From Actinotalea sp963783005 (lineage in GTDB: Bacteria; Actinomycetota; Actinomycetes; Actinomycetales; Cellulomonadaceae): a stretch of 64,000 nt of DNA. This document shows positions 36,266 through 45,264 of the stretch, piece after piece. Location of the stretch: the NCBI GenBank assembly GCA_963783005.1, contig CAWALY010000006.1, forward strand, positions 124,001 through 188,000, read 5' to 3'. Within the stretch, counting starts at the first letter, position 1. Each line of letters starts with the position of its first letter. A program made the translations under genes and the position numbers. Under the pieces are notes generated by a model that was not told where the DNA came from, made no database searches, and saw only the letters and a list, made by a program, of their open reading frames with translations.

Positions 36266-38671
36266 GTGAGCCAGAACGAGACCGCGGCGACCACGCGAGC
36301 TGCCGACCCCGGGGCCCGCCGGCGCTGGGCCGAGCTCGCCGAGCAGATCCGCGAGCACCAGTTCGCCTACTACGTGCGCGACTCCCCGACGGTCTCCGAC
36401 GGGGAGTACGACGCGCTGCTGCGCGACCTCACGGCTCTCGAGGAGGCCCACCCGGAGCTGCGCACCCCGGGCTCGCCGACCCAGACCGTCGGCGGGACGT
36501 TCTCGACCGAGTTCGCCACGGTCACCCACGCCGAGCAGATGCTCAGCCTGGACAACGCCTTCTCGGCCACCGAGCTCACGGCCTGGACCGAGCGGGTGCA
36601 CCGCGACCTCGAGGGCGCGCCGCTGCACTGGTTGTGCGAGCTGAAGATCGACGGCCTGGCGATCGCGCTGCTGTACGAGGACGGCCGCCTCGTGCGCGCC
36701 GCGACCCGCGGCGACGGGCGCACCGGGGAGGACGTGACCCTCAACGTGCGCACCATCACCGGCGTGCCGACCCGGCTCGCCGGGGATGACGTTCCGGAGC
36801 GGATCGAGGTCCGCGGCGAGGTCTACTTCCCGGTCGCGGACTTCGAGGCCCTCAACGCGGCACGCGTGGCGGCCGGGGAGGCGCCGTTCGCCAACCCGCG
36901 CAACTCCGCGGCCGGCTCGCTGCGCCAGAAGGACCCGCGGGTCACCGCCTCGCGGCCGTTGCGGCTGATCTGCCACGGGATCGGCGGACTGGTGTGGGTC
37001 GGGCGCGAGCAGGCCACGGCGCGCCAGTCGGAGACCTACCACCTGCTCGAGTCCTGGGGCCTGCCGGTCTCCTCGCGCTCGCGGGTGGTCGAGGACGTCG
37101 CGGGCGTGCTGGAGATGGTCGAGTACTACGGGGAGCACCGGCACGACGTCGAGCACGAGATCGACGGCATCGTGGTCAAGGTCGACGAGGTGGCGCTCCA
37201 GCGCCGTCTCGGGGCGACCAGCCGCGCGCCGCGATGGGCGATCGCGTACAAGTACCCGCCGGAGGAGGTCAACACCCGGCTGCTGTCCATCGAGGTGAAT
37301 GTCGGGCGCACGGGGCGCGTCACGCCGTTCGGCGTCATGGAGCCCGTCCGGGTCGCGGGGTCGACCGTCTCGATGGCCACCCTGCACAACCAGGACGTCG
37401 TGCGGGCCAAGGGCGTGCGGATCGGTGACGTGGTGGTGCTGCGCAAGGCGGGCGACGTGATCCCCGAGATCGTCGGGCCCGCCCCCCGCGCCGCCGACGA
37501 CGCCTGGCCGCGCCGCGACTTCGTCATGCCGACCCGGTGCCCGGAGTGCGGCACGCCGTTGCGCCCGATGCGCGAGGGCGAGGTGGACCTGCGCTGCCCC
37601 AACGCTCGGACCTGCCCGGCGCAGGTGCGCGGGCGGGTGGAGCACATCGGCTCGCGCGGCGGACTGGACATCGAAGCCCTCGGCGAGGTCACGGCAGCGG
37701 CGCTGACCCAGCCCGAGGTGCCGGGGACCCCTCCGGTGGTCAACGAGGCGGCGCTGTTCGAGCTGGTCGGCTATCCGGTCGACGCCACGTCGGAGGTTCG
37801 CGAGGCGGTCCGGGCGCGGAGCCTCGCCGCGCTGCGTGAGGTCGAGGTCGTGGTGCGCGACCCCGAGACCGGCGAGCCGCGCGCCGACGAGGACGGCGTC
37901 GTCCGTCGTCGGGCCCCCTTCCGGCGCAAGGCGAGCTGGTCCAAGGCCGAGCGGGCGGCCGCAACGGCCGAGGGCAGGGCCCTGGACGAGTGGCTGCCGT
38001 CCGCGACCGCCCTGACCCTGCTCGACGAGCTCGACGCCGCCAAGACCAAGCCGCTGTGGCGGGTCCTGGTGTCGCTGAGCATCCGCAACGTCGGGCCGAC
38101 GGCGGCCCGGGCGCTCGCCCAGGAGCTCGGCTCGATGGCCACGCTGTGGGAGCTCGTGGTGGGCGGTGGGCTCGGGACCGAGCCGGTCGCGGAGGGCGCC
38201 GAGGCGCGTCGGTCGGCCGCCGTCGAGCGGTTGTCGCAGGTGGACGGCGTGGGGCCGGTCATCGCCGAGTCGATCGTGGACTGGTTCACCGGTGCGGACG
38301 GCGACTGGCACCGCGACATCGTCAAGCGGTGGGCCGACGCGGGCGTGGCGATGCGTGACGAGCGCGACGAGTCGGTTGCGCGCACCTTGGAGGGGCTCAC
38401 GGTGGTGGTCACCGGTTCTCTCGCCGGCTTCACCCGAGAAGGCGCCAAGGAGGCGATCCTGGCCCGCGGCGGCAAGGCGGCCGGGAGCGTGTCGAAGAAC
38501 ACCGACTTCGTCGTGGTGGGGGAGAACGCCGGGTCCAAGGAGACCAAGGCCCGCGAGCTCGGCCGCCCCGTCCTGGACGAGGCGGGCTTCGAGGTGCTCC
38601 TCGCCCACGGGGCGGAGGCGGCCGCAGCCCTGGTCGAGGGCGCCGACGCAGACCCTGGCTCGGACGGGTGA
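36266..38671 (+). CDS. ligA: NAD-dependent DNA ligase
   Basis: Seals nicks in replication and repair, using NAD+. The 801 residues contain the NAD-binding Ia domain (YYVRDSPTVSDGEYDALLRDL), the AMP-accepting Lys127 in CELKIDG, the OB fold, a Cys4 zinc finger (CPECGTPLRP...CPNARTC), helix-hairpin-helix motifs and a C-terminal BRCT domain from about residue 705 (GLTVVVTGSLAGFTREGAKE). It is about 100 residues longer than typical LigA. Much of the excess is a charged insertion near residues 528-575 (DPETGEPRADEDGVVRRRAP). The start GTG 36266 fits the conserved N-terminus and the upstream hexamer. Confidence 0.96.
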   Translation: MSQNETAATTRAADPGARRRWAELAEQIREHQFAYYVRDSPTVSDGEYDALLRDLTALEEAHPELRTPGSPTQTVGGTFSTEFATVTHAEQMLSLDNAFSATELTAWTERVHRDLEGAPLHWLCELKIDGLAIALLYEDGRLVRAATRGDGRTGEDVTLNVRTITGVPTRLAGDDVPERIEVRGEVYFPVADFEALNAARVAAGEAPFANPRNSAAGSLRQKDPRVTASRPLRLICHGIGGLVWVGREQATARQSETYHLLESWGLPVSSRSRVVEDVAGVLEMVEYYGEHRHDVEHEIDGIVVKVDEVALQRRLGATSRAPRWAIAYKYPPEEVNTRLLSIEVNVGRTGRVTPFGVMEPVRVAGSTVSMATLHNQDVVRAKGVRIGDVVVLRKAGDVIPEIVGPAPRAADDAWPRRDFVMPTRCPECGTPLRPMREGEVDLRCPNARTCPAQVRGRVEHIGSRGGLDIEALGEVTAAALTQPEVPGTPPVVNEAALFELVGYPVDATSEVREAVRARSLAALREVEVVVRDPETGEPRADEDGVVRRRAPFRRKASWSKAERAAATAEGRALDEWLPSATALTLLDELDAAKTKPLWRVLVSLSIRNVGPTAARALAQELGSMATLWELVVGGGLGTEPVAEGAEARRSAAVERLSQVDGVGPVIAESIVDWFTGADGDWHRDIVKRWADAGVAMRDERDESVARTLEGLTVVVTGSLAGFTREGAKEAILARGGKAAGSVSKNTDFVVVGENAGSKETKARELGRPVLDEAGFEVLLAHGAEAAAALVEGADADPGSDG

Positions 38672-38687
38672 GTGCGGAGTCCGGCGG

Positions 38688-39479
38688 GTGAGCCCGCGGC
38701 CCGGCGCGGCGGTCGAGGCCGCCACCTGGGTGCCGCTGCGCGTCGAGACCGTCGGACCGTGGCGGGTGGGCCTGTCCCACGGCTTCACGCGGCGCGGCAA
38801 CTCGGCCCTGCTCGCCCACGGCGCGGTGGCCACCGATGCGGTTGCCGCGCTGGACGACGTCGAGCACGTCTACGCCTCGGCCCGCCGCCCGACGATCGTC
38901 CGGCTCGGCACGCACAGGTCGCCGGATCCGGCTCCGGCCGCGCTGACCGGCGAGCTGGCGGCCCGCGGCTACCGCACCGTCTCGACCACGAAGGTACTGA
39001 CCACGGAGCTGACGGGCGTTCCGCAGGGGACCGGCGACCGGGCGCACCGGGAGGCGGGCGGCTCGTCCGCCGACCCCGACGGCGTGCGGGTGCGCGCCGC
39101 CGCCCATCCCGACGACGCCTGGCTCCGGGGGTGGCTCGGCACCAGGACGACGACCGCCGGTGACGTGGACCTGGGCGTCGCGCGCCGCCTGCTGACCGGC
39201 TCTCCCGCGTGGTACCTCACCGCGATCGACGCCGACGGCGTGGTCGGGACGATCCGCGCGGCCGTCGCCGGTTCCTGGGTGGGCCTGTCCTGTCTGGTGG
39301 TCGAGCCACGGGCCCGCCGGCGCGGGCTCGGCCGGCACCTGACCCGGGCCGCGCTCGGCGTCCACGACGGCGCGGACCGGGCCTTCCTCCAGGTCGAGGT
39401 GCGCAACACCGGCGCGCTCGCGCTCTACCGTGGCCTCGGGTTCGTCGAGGCCGACGAGTACACCTACGCCGAGCGGTGA
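38688..39479 (+). CDS. GNAT-family N-acetyltransferase
   Basis: About 263 residues. The C-terminal half is a GNAT domain with the acetyl-CoA pyrophosphate loop ARRRGLGRHLTRAALG and the strand LQVEVRNTGALALYRGLGF. The N-terminal half (VEAATWVPLRVETVGPWRVG) is a degenerate repeat of the fold that is common in this group. GTG 38688 is 17 bases after ligA; no strong ribosome binding site is visible, so the start is uncertain. It overlaps the thuA gene by 16 bases tail-to-tail. The substrate is unknown. Confidence 0.78.
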   Translation: MSPRPGAAVEAATWVPLRVETVGPWRVGLSHGFTRRGNSALLAHGAVATDAVAALDDVEHVYASARRPTIVRLGTHRSPDPAPAALTGELAARGYRTVSTTKVLTTELTGVPQGTGDRAHREAGGSSADPDGVRVRAAAHPDDAWLRGWLGTRTTTAGDVDLGVARRLLTGSPAWYLTAIDADGVVGTIRAAVAGSWVGLSCLVVEPRARRRGLGRHLTRAALGVHDGADRAFLQVEVRNTGALALYRGLGFVEADEYTYAER

Positions 39480-40147
39480 TCGCCGTCGGCACGGCTCGCC
39501 CAGAGCAGGCCGCGCTCGACGATCGTCCGGATCCCGGGCACCTCGAGATCGGCGGGGTGGTGCCCCGGCGTGCACACGAAGACCCGACCGGCGCCCCACC
39601 GCCGGGTCCACACCGCGGGGGAGACGACGGGCTCGTGCCACGGGTCTCCCGGCCGGGGCGCCACGGTGGTCGTGGCGAGGATGTCGTTCAGACCGTCGTG
39701 CGCCATCCAGTACTGCTCGGAACGCAGGTGGATCGTGCCGAGGCCGGCCACGATCGGGTGGTCGGAGCGCTCCGGTACCACGTCCACCGTGTGCTCGACG
39801 ATGTCGCCGGGGTGCGCGACGAACTGACCCCCGGTGAGCATCGTGTAGTCGGTGGCGACGCGGAAGGCGTCCACGATGCCGCCGTGCCAGCCGGCGAGTC
39901 CGGCGCCGAGCCGAACCGCCTCCTCGAGACCGTCCAGCTCCGCCGGGAGGATCTCGCCCATCGTCCAGGACTGGACGATGAGGTCGGCACGTCCCATCAC
40001 CATCCGATCCGCGTAGACCTCGAGGCTGTCCTCGACGAGCACGTCGAACCCGTGCTCGACGAGGAACGGCACGAAGAGGTCTGACGTCTCGATCGGGGAG
40101 TGGCCCTCCCAGCCCCCTCGCACGACCAGCGCGGTTCTGCTGCTCAC
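39464..40147 (-). CDS. ThuA-domain protein (trehalose-utilisation type)
   Basis: A 227-residue ThuA/class-I glutamine-amidotransferase-like protein. Residues 3-30 (RTALVVRGGWEGHSPIETSD), the GLAGWHGGIVDAFR motif and the GRVFVCTPGHHPADLE stretch are typical. ThuA proteins occur with sugar ABC importers and Gfo/Idh/MocA dehydrogenases, where they act on keto-sugar intermediates such as 3-keto-trehalose. GTG 40147 has GGGAGG seven bases upstream. It lies 55 bases downstream of the ROK regulator gene, on the same strand, so it is probably co-transcribed with it and controlled by the same sugar. Confidence 0.85.
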   Translation of the reverse strand: MSSRTALVVRGGWEGHSPIETSDLFVPFLVEHGFDVLVEDSLEVYADRMVMGRADLIVQSWTMGEILPAELDGLEEAVRLGAGLAGWHGGIVDAFRVATDYTMLTGGQFVAHPGDIVEHTVDVVPERSDHPIVAGLGTIHLRSEQYWMAHDGLNDILATTTVAPRPGDPWHEPVVSPAVWTRRWGAGRVFVCTPGHHPADLEVPGIRTIVERGLLWASRADGDHRSA

Positions 40148-40202
40148 CGCCGTCCTCCCTGTCTCGACATTCGTGCGGACGTCGACGAAGCCCTGACGAT
40201 GC

Positions 40203-41384
40203 TCACGGGATCAGGGCCTCGACGGCGGTCGGCGACAGCACGGCCTCGGCGGCCATCGCGCTCGCGCCCAGGACGCCGGCCCGGCCCTTGGTACGACTCG
40301 CGACGATCCTCAGGTGCTGGGTAGCCAGCGGGGGAGATCGCCGGTACACGACCTCACGGATCCCGGCGAGGAGGAACTCGCCGGCGCTCGCGAGGTTTCC
40401 GCCGATCACGATCACCGAGGGGTTCAGCATGCTCACGGAGCCGGCCAGGACACTCCCGATCGTGCGACCCGCCTCCCGTACCGCTTGGGTCGCCTCGGAG
40501 TTCCCGGCCTTGACGAGAGCGACGACATCGGCCCCGTTGGTCGCCGGCACCCCGGCCCGCGCCAGCGACTCGGCGATGGCGCCGCCGCTCGCGATCGCCT
40601 CCAGGCATCCGTAGTTGCCGCAGTGGCACATCACGTCGGGCCCGCTCGGTACCGCGATGTGCCCGATGTCGCCTGCCGCGCCCTGAGCCCCGCGTCTCAG
40701 GGCACCGTCGGAGATCACCCCGGCCCCGATGCCGGTCGCCACCTTCACGAACAGCAGGTGGTCCACGTGCGGGTACTGCGTCCGGCGCTCACCGAGCGCC
40801 ATGATGTTCACGTCGTTGTCGACCAGCACCGGCACGCGGAACCAGCGTCGCAGCTGGGCCGGCACGTCCGCGCCGTCCCAGCCGGGCATGATCGGCGGGC
40901 TGATGGGCCTGCCGGACGCGTGGTCGACCGGCGCCGGAAGGCCGACCCCGACGCTCGCCAGCTCGATGATCGAGCGCCCCGTGCCGGCGATGAGCTCGGT
41001 GCCGATCGCGCCGATCCGGTCGAGGACGACGTCCGGGCCGTCGGCGACCCTCACTGCCTCCTGGTGCTCGGCCAGCACCGTCGAGGCGAGGTCGGTCACG
41101 GCGAGGCGGACGTGGGTGGCGCCGAGATCGATCGCCAGGACGATGCGCGCGTCGGTCCGGAACACGAAGGTGGCCGGCGGCCGGCCGCCGGTCGAGGTCG
41201 CCTCACCCGCCGGTACCACGAGCCCCGCGCTGAGCAGCAGGTCCACCCGGGCCGCGATCGTCGAGCGTCCGTGGCCGGTGATCTGGGCGAGCTCGGCACG
41301 GGTGCGGGGGCGTCCGTCGCGGAGCAGCTGGAACATCTCGCCGACGCCGGTCGGGCGGGGTGCGAACTTGGTCAGCCCGTCCAT
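40203..41384 (-). CDS. ROK-family transcriptional repressor
   Basis: A 393-residue sugar-responsive regulator. The N-terminal winged helix (residues 15-65, RTRAELAQITGHGRSTIAAR) binds DNA. The C-terminal ROK/ASKHA domain has DLGATHVRLAVTD, DNDVNIMALGE and the zinc motif with CHCGNYGCLEAIASGG. It faces the ABC transporter operon across 134 bases that contain inverted repeats, so it probably represses that operon and itself. ATG 41384 was chosen as the start; GTG 41402 is possible and has a purine-rich stretch immediately before it. The ligand is likely the imported sugar or its product. Confidence 0.88.
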   Translation of the reverse strand: MDGLTKFAPRPTGVGEMFQLLRDGRPRTRAELAQITGHGRSTIAARVDLLLSAGLVVPAGEATSTGGRPPATFVFRTDARIVLAIDLGATHVRLAVTDLASTVLAEHQEAVRVADGPDVVLDRIGAIGTELIAGTGRSIIELASVGVGLPAPVDHASGRPISPPIMPGWDGADVPAQLRRWFRVPVLVDNDVNIMALGERRTQYPHVDHLLFVKVATGIGAGVISDGALRRGAQGAAGDIGHIAVPSGPDVMCHCGNYGCLEAIASGGAIAESLARAGVPATNGADVVALVKAGNSEATQAVREAGRTIGSVLAGSVSMLNPSVIVIGGNLASAGEFLLAGIREVVYRRSPPLATQHLRIVASRTKGRAGVLGASAMAAEAVLSPTAVEALIP

Positions 41385-41426
41385 GGCGGAAGTCAAGCAC
41401 ACCCCCTTCTGTCGTGTGACATTGAA

Positions 41427-41470
41427 GTTAGATGCATAACGATCTCATAACCGACACTGTTGAGTGCAAC
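41427..41470. promoter_or_regulatory. Operator-like repeats between ROK gene and ABC operon
   Basis: This AT-richer stretch holds GTTA-N6-TAAC (41427-41440), two CATAAC copies 11 bp apart (41435-41440, 41446-41451), and the perfect inverted repeat GTTGAGTGCAAC (41459-41470), seven bases before the -35. One-turn spacing and symmetry are what a dimeric ROK repressor would bind. Confidence 0.5.
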
Positions 41471-41476
41471 TTTTGC

Positions 41477-41504
41477 TTGACGCGTGGCAGAAGTGGGGTA
41501 GGTT
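41477..41504 (+). promoter_or_regulatory. Promoter of the sugar ABC operon
   Basis: TTGACG (-35, 41477-41482), a 16-bp spacer and TAGGTT (-10, 41499-41504) form one of the clearest promoters in the window. Start of transcription is expected near 41511-41512, at an ATG (41512) that is out of frame with the ABC gene as sequenced. Confidence 0.65.
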
Positions 41505-41518
41505 GCTCCGCATGGTCG

Positions 41519-43070
41519 ATGACGTCCACGGCGCGGCGGCTCCCAGCCGACGCGACGGCCGCACCGGGTGAGCACGTGCTCCTGCGGATGACGGGGATCG
41601 TCAAGCACTTCCCCGGGGCCAAGGCGTTGGACGGCGTGGATCTCGAGGTGCGGGCCGGTGAGGTGCACTGTCTGCTCGGGCAGAACGGTGCCGGGAAGTC
41701 CACCCTGATCAAGGTGCTCTCGGGCGCGCACCAGCCTGACGTGGGCACCATCGAGCTCGAGGGCCGGCCTCTGACCGTGCCCAACCCCGTCGCGGCCCTG
41801 CGCGCCGGTATCGCGACGATGTACCAGGAGCTCGACGTCGTCGACGGGCTGAGCGTCGCGGAGAACGTGTTCCTCGGTCACGAGATCGCGACAGGCAGGC
41901 TTCACCCGGCGGCGTGAGCTGCACAGCCGGACGGCGCAGCTGCTGACCAGGCTCGGGCACCCCGGCATCGCCCCTGGGCTCGAGGTGGCTCGGATGTCGG
42001 CCGCAGGCCAGCAGATCGTGAGCATGGCGCGCGCCCTGTCGCACGACGCCCGCGTGATCATCATGGACGAACCGTCGGCCGTGCTGGACTCCGAGGAGGT
42101 CGAGAACCTCTTCCGGGTGGTGCGTGACCTGACGGCCCAAGGTGTCGCGGTCATCTACATCTCCCACCGCCTGGAGGAGATCCGACAGATCGGCGACCGG
42201 ATCACCGTGCTCAAGGACGGTCGCACGGTGGCCACTGCGCTCCCCGCCGACACCCCCACGTCCGAGCTCATCCATCTGATGACCGGTCGGACGGTCCAGC
42301 ACGCCTTCCCACCCCGACCCGGGGTCCGCGAGGATGCCGAGGTCCTGCTCGACGTCGAGGGTCTGCGGCTGGCCGGCAGCTTCACCGACGTGTCCTTCCA
42401 GGTGCGGGCCGGAGAGGTCGTCGGGCTCGCCGGGCTCGTGGGCTCCGGGCGATCGGAGATCCTCGAGACGATCGTCGGCGCCAGGCGCGCGTCCGGCGGT
42501 TCGGTACGGGTCGCCGGTGATCGCTTGCACGCGGGATCGGTGCCCGCCGCCGTCTCGGCCGGCGTCGGCCTCGCCCCCGAGGAGCGCAAGCGCCAGGGCC
42601 TTCTCCTGGACGAGCCGCTGTACCGCAACATCACGCTGTCGTCCTTCGCGAGGTTCGCCCGCGCGGGATTCCTGGACGAGCGTGCCGAGCGGAGCGCTGC
42701 CCGACGCCAGATCGAGTCGATCGACCTGCGGCCCGCGGACCCCGACCGATCCGCCCGCACGTTCTCGGGCGGCAACCAGCAGAAGGCGATGCTGGCGCGC
42801 TGGCTCGAGCACGGCTGCCGCGTGCTGCTGCTCGACGAGCCGACCAGGGGAGTCGACGTCGGCGCTCGCGCAGAGATCTACGCGCTGGTGCGTGCCCTGG
42901 CCGACCGCGGGTCGGCCGTGGTGGTCGTCTCGAGCGAGATCGACGAGGTGCTCGGCCTCGCCGACACCGTCCTGGTGATCTCCGAAGGGCGAGTCGTCCA
43001 CACGGGACCGGCAGACGGGATCGACGAGCACGGCGTCCTGGACCTGGTGATGGAAGGGAGTGCCGCGTGA
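41519..43070 (+). pseudogene. Sugar ABC transporter ATP-binding protein (RbsA type), one frameshift
   Basis: Tandem-ATPase subunit of a CUT2-type monosaccharide importer. The first ATPase has Walker A GQNGAGKST and an MSAAGQQIVSMARAL signature, with Walker B VIIMDEPSAVLD; the second has LVGSGRSE, RTFSGGNQQKAMLARWL and VLLLDEPTRGVDVG. The frame breaks near 41894-41901: GHEIATG continues as FTRRRELHSRTAQLL one frame over, and removing one base repairs it. The start is uncertain: ATG 41519 is in frame, while ATG 41512 sits at the predicted transcription start in another frame. The stop overlaps the permease start. Confidence 0.85.
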
Positions 43071-44098
43071 GCCACGACGAGGCCCCGACGGCGAACGTGA
43101 CGACGGCTGACGCCCCGGCGCAGGTGAGCCCACGACGAAGGCTGCTCTCCGGCGCCGTCGGCCGGAACATCGGGCTCGTCATCGCTCTCGCGCTGCTCTG
43201 TGCGTTCGGCGTGGCGACGGCCGGCCAGCGCTTCGCGAGCGTCGACAACGTCATGACGATCCTCCGCCTGGCGGCAGTGATCGGCGTGCTGTCGGTGGGC
43301 ATGACCTTCGTGATCACCGGTGGCGGCATCGACCTGTCCGTGGGCTCGGTGCTCGGGCTCGCGTCGGTCTGGGCCAGCACGCTCGCGACACAGACCATGG
43401 CCGAGAACGTGCACTGGAGCGTGATGGTCTTCACGGCCTTGGCCGTGGGTGTGGTCGCCGGCCTGGTCAACGGGGTGCTGATCGCGTACGGGAAGGTGGT
43501 CGCCTTCATCGCAACCCTGGCGATGATGGTGGCCGCGCGCGGCCTGGCGGAGATGATCGCGAACCGCCAGACCCAGATCGTGCACGTGCGATCGTTCCTC
43601 GACGTGTTCCGCGCCGACCTGCTCGGTGTCTCGGTCCTGGTGTGGATCTTCGCCGCGGTGGCCGTCGCAGGATGGGTGCTGCTGAACCGGACGACCTTCG
43701 GCCGACGCACGCTCGCGGTGGGTGGCAACCCGGAGGCCGCGCGGCTGGCGGGTATCAAGGTCGAGCGGCACATCGTCTACCTGTACATGCTCGCCGGTCT
43801 GGCGGCCGGCATCGCCGCGGTCATGATGCTCGCACGGACCACGGCCGGATCGTCGACGCACGGTCAGCTCTACGAGCTGGATGCGATCGCCGCCGTGGTG
43901 GTCGGCGGCACCCTGCTCGCGGGTGGTCGCGGCACGATCGTCGGCACCGTCTTCGGCGTCCTGATCTTCTCGACGCTGACCAACGTCTTCACCCAGAACA
44001 ACCTGTCCATCTCTGCCCAGGCCGTGGCCAAGGGCGTGATCATCGTCGGCGCGGTGCTGCTCCAGCAGCGCTTCGCCGGGCGTGCCAGGAGCACCTGA
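43067..44098 (+). CDS. Sugar ABC transporter permease (RbsC type)
   Basis: A 343-residue inner-membrane permease of the CUT2 class. About eight to ten hydrophobic segments follow a hydrophilic N-terminus, starting NIGLVIALALLCAFGVATAG. Family motifs are VGMTFVITGGGIDLSVGSVL and GGNPEAARLAGIKV, the EAA-like loop that docks on the ATPase, and AVVVGGTLLAGGRGTIVGT. GTG 43067 overlaps the ATPase stop by four bases. With the ATPase and the binding protein it imports a monosaccharide or related polyol; the sequence does not say which. Confidence 0.92.
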   Translation: MSHDEAPTANVTTADAPAQVSPRRRLLSGAVGRNIGLVIALALLCAFGVATAGQRFASVDNVMTILRLAAVIGVLSVGMTFVITGGGIDLSVGSVLGLASVWASTLATQTMAENVHWSVMVFTALAVGVVAGLVNGVLIAYGKVVAFIATLAMMVAARGLAEMIANRQTQIVHVRSFLDVFRADLLGVSVLVWIFAAVAVAGWVLLNRTTFGRRTLAVGGNPEAARLAGIKVERHIVYLYMLAGLAAGIAAVMMLARTTAGSSTHGQLYELDAIAAVVVGGTLLAGGRGTIVGTVFGVLIFSTLTNVFTQNNLSISAQAVAKGVIIVGAVLLQQRFAGRARST

Positions 44099-44143
44099 CC
44101 GGCGCCGCCGGTCGTCCCGTCCCGCAGGTACCGAGGAGGAAGC

Positions 44144-45199
44144 ATGTCTGCACTGAAGCGCCGCCGCCGGATGTCCCTGGTGGGGGCCCTGATCGCCACC
44201 GCCGCACTTGTCGCCGGGTGCACCTCGAATGCGCCGGAGGAGGCCGCGACGACCACCGACGGCGGCGGCGGTGGCGGAAGCGGTGTCGCCAACGACGCGA
44301 CCGGCGACACCGTGACCATCGGCTTCTCGGCCCCTGCCGCGGACCACGGGTGGATGGGCGCGATCACGAAGTCCGCCCTCGCCGAGGCCGACAAGTTCGA
44401 CGACGTCAACCTCGTGGTCGCCGAGGCGACCAACGACGTGAACCTTCAGATCAGCCAGATCGAGCAGTTCATCAACGACGGCGTCGACGCGATCGTGCTC
44501 CTGCCGTTCGACGGCGCTGCCCTCACCGAGGTCGCGACCCAGGCCATGGAGGCCGGGATCGTCGTGGTGAACGTCGACCGCGAGTTCGCCAGCCCGTTCG
44601 CCGCGCGCACCACGATCCTCGGTGACAACTACGGCATGGGTGTCAGCGCGGGCACCTACATCTGCGAGCAGGTCGGGGACAACCCGGACGCGGTGGTGGC
44701 GGAGATCGCGGGCATCGACTCGCTGCCCCTCACCCAGGACCGCAGCCGCGGCTTCGCCGATGCGCTGGCCGACTGCGGGCTGAAGGTCAGCAACCGCGTC
44801 GCCGCCGACTTCACCGTGCAGGGCGGGCAGGCCGCCGCTGCGAACCTGCTGCAGGCCGCACCGAAGATCGACGCGCTGTGGAACCACGACGACGACCAGG
44901 GCGTCGGTGTGATGGCCGCCATCCAGGAGGCGGGCCGCGACGAGTTCGTCATGGTCGGCGGCGCCGGCTCGGCGAACGTCATGCGCGACATCAAGGCCGA
45001 CAACACCGTGCTCAAGGCCACGGTGATCTACCCGTCCACGCAGGCCGCGGACGGCATCCGGTTGGCTCGGCTCATCGTCCAGGGCAAGGCGCTCGGCGAC
45101 CTCGTCGAGGTCGAGGTGCCGCGGAAGGTCCAGCTGTACGCGCCGGTCGTCACCAAGGACAACGTCGACCAGTACCTGTCGACGGCGTTCGAGTCCTGA
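44144..45199 (+). CDS. Sugar ABC transporter substrate-binding lipoprotein (RbsB type)
   Basis: A 351-residue binding protein. The N-terminus has basic residues, a hydrophobic core and the lipobox LVAGC (Cys26 lipidated), then a Gly-rich linker and a two-lobed periplasmic-binding-protein fold (VTIGFSAPAADHGWMGAITK; DGVDAIVLLPFDGAALTEVA; KIDALWNHDDDQGVGVMAAI). It catches the sugar outside the membrane and hands it to the permease. GAGGAGGA lies just before ATG 44144. The gap of 45 bases from the permease gene and the strong ribosome binding site suit a component needed in excess. Confidence 0.92.
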   Translation: MSALKRRRRMSLVGALIATAALVAGCTSNAPEEAATTTDGGGGGGSGVANDATGDTVTIGFSAPAADHGWMGAITKSALAEADKFDDVNLVVAEATNDVNLQISQIEQFINDGVDAIVLLPFDGAALTEVATQAMEAGIVVVNVDREFASPFAARTTILGDNYGMGVSAGTYICEQVGDNPDAVVAEIAGIDSLPLTQDRSRGFADALADCGLKVSNRVAADFTVQGGQAAAANLLQAAPKIDALWNHDDDQGVGVMAAIQEAGRDEFVMVGGAGSANVMRDIKADNTVLKATVIYPSTQAADGIRLARLIVQGKALGDLVEVEVPRKVQLYAPVVTKDNVDQYLSTAFES

Positions 45200-45264
45200 C
45201 CACTGCGCCGGGCCGGGACGGACCCACCCGGCCCGGCGCACGCCACCGCGAGGGGAGACAAGTG

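Noticed and set aside
33896..38833. 1645-codon open frame on the minus strand
   Set aside because: It contains the frame of the first half of the prolyl oligopeptidase gene and then runs antisense through ligA. The composition is that of a high-GC antisense frame, and there is no family match outside the peptidase part.
17340..41901. Programmed ribosomal frameshifting in six genes
   Set aside because: Breaks occur up to five times in one gene, at differing sites, without slippery heptamers or following pseudoknots, in families that are not known to use recoding.
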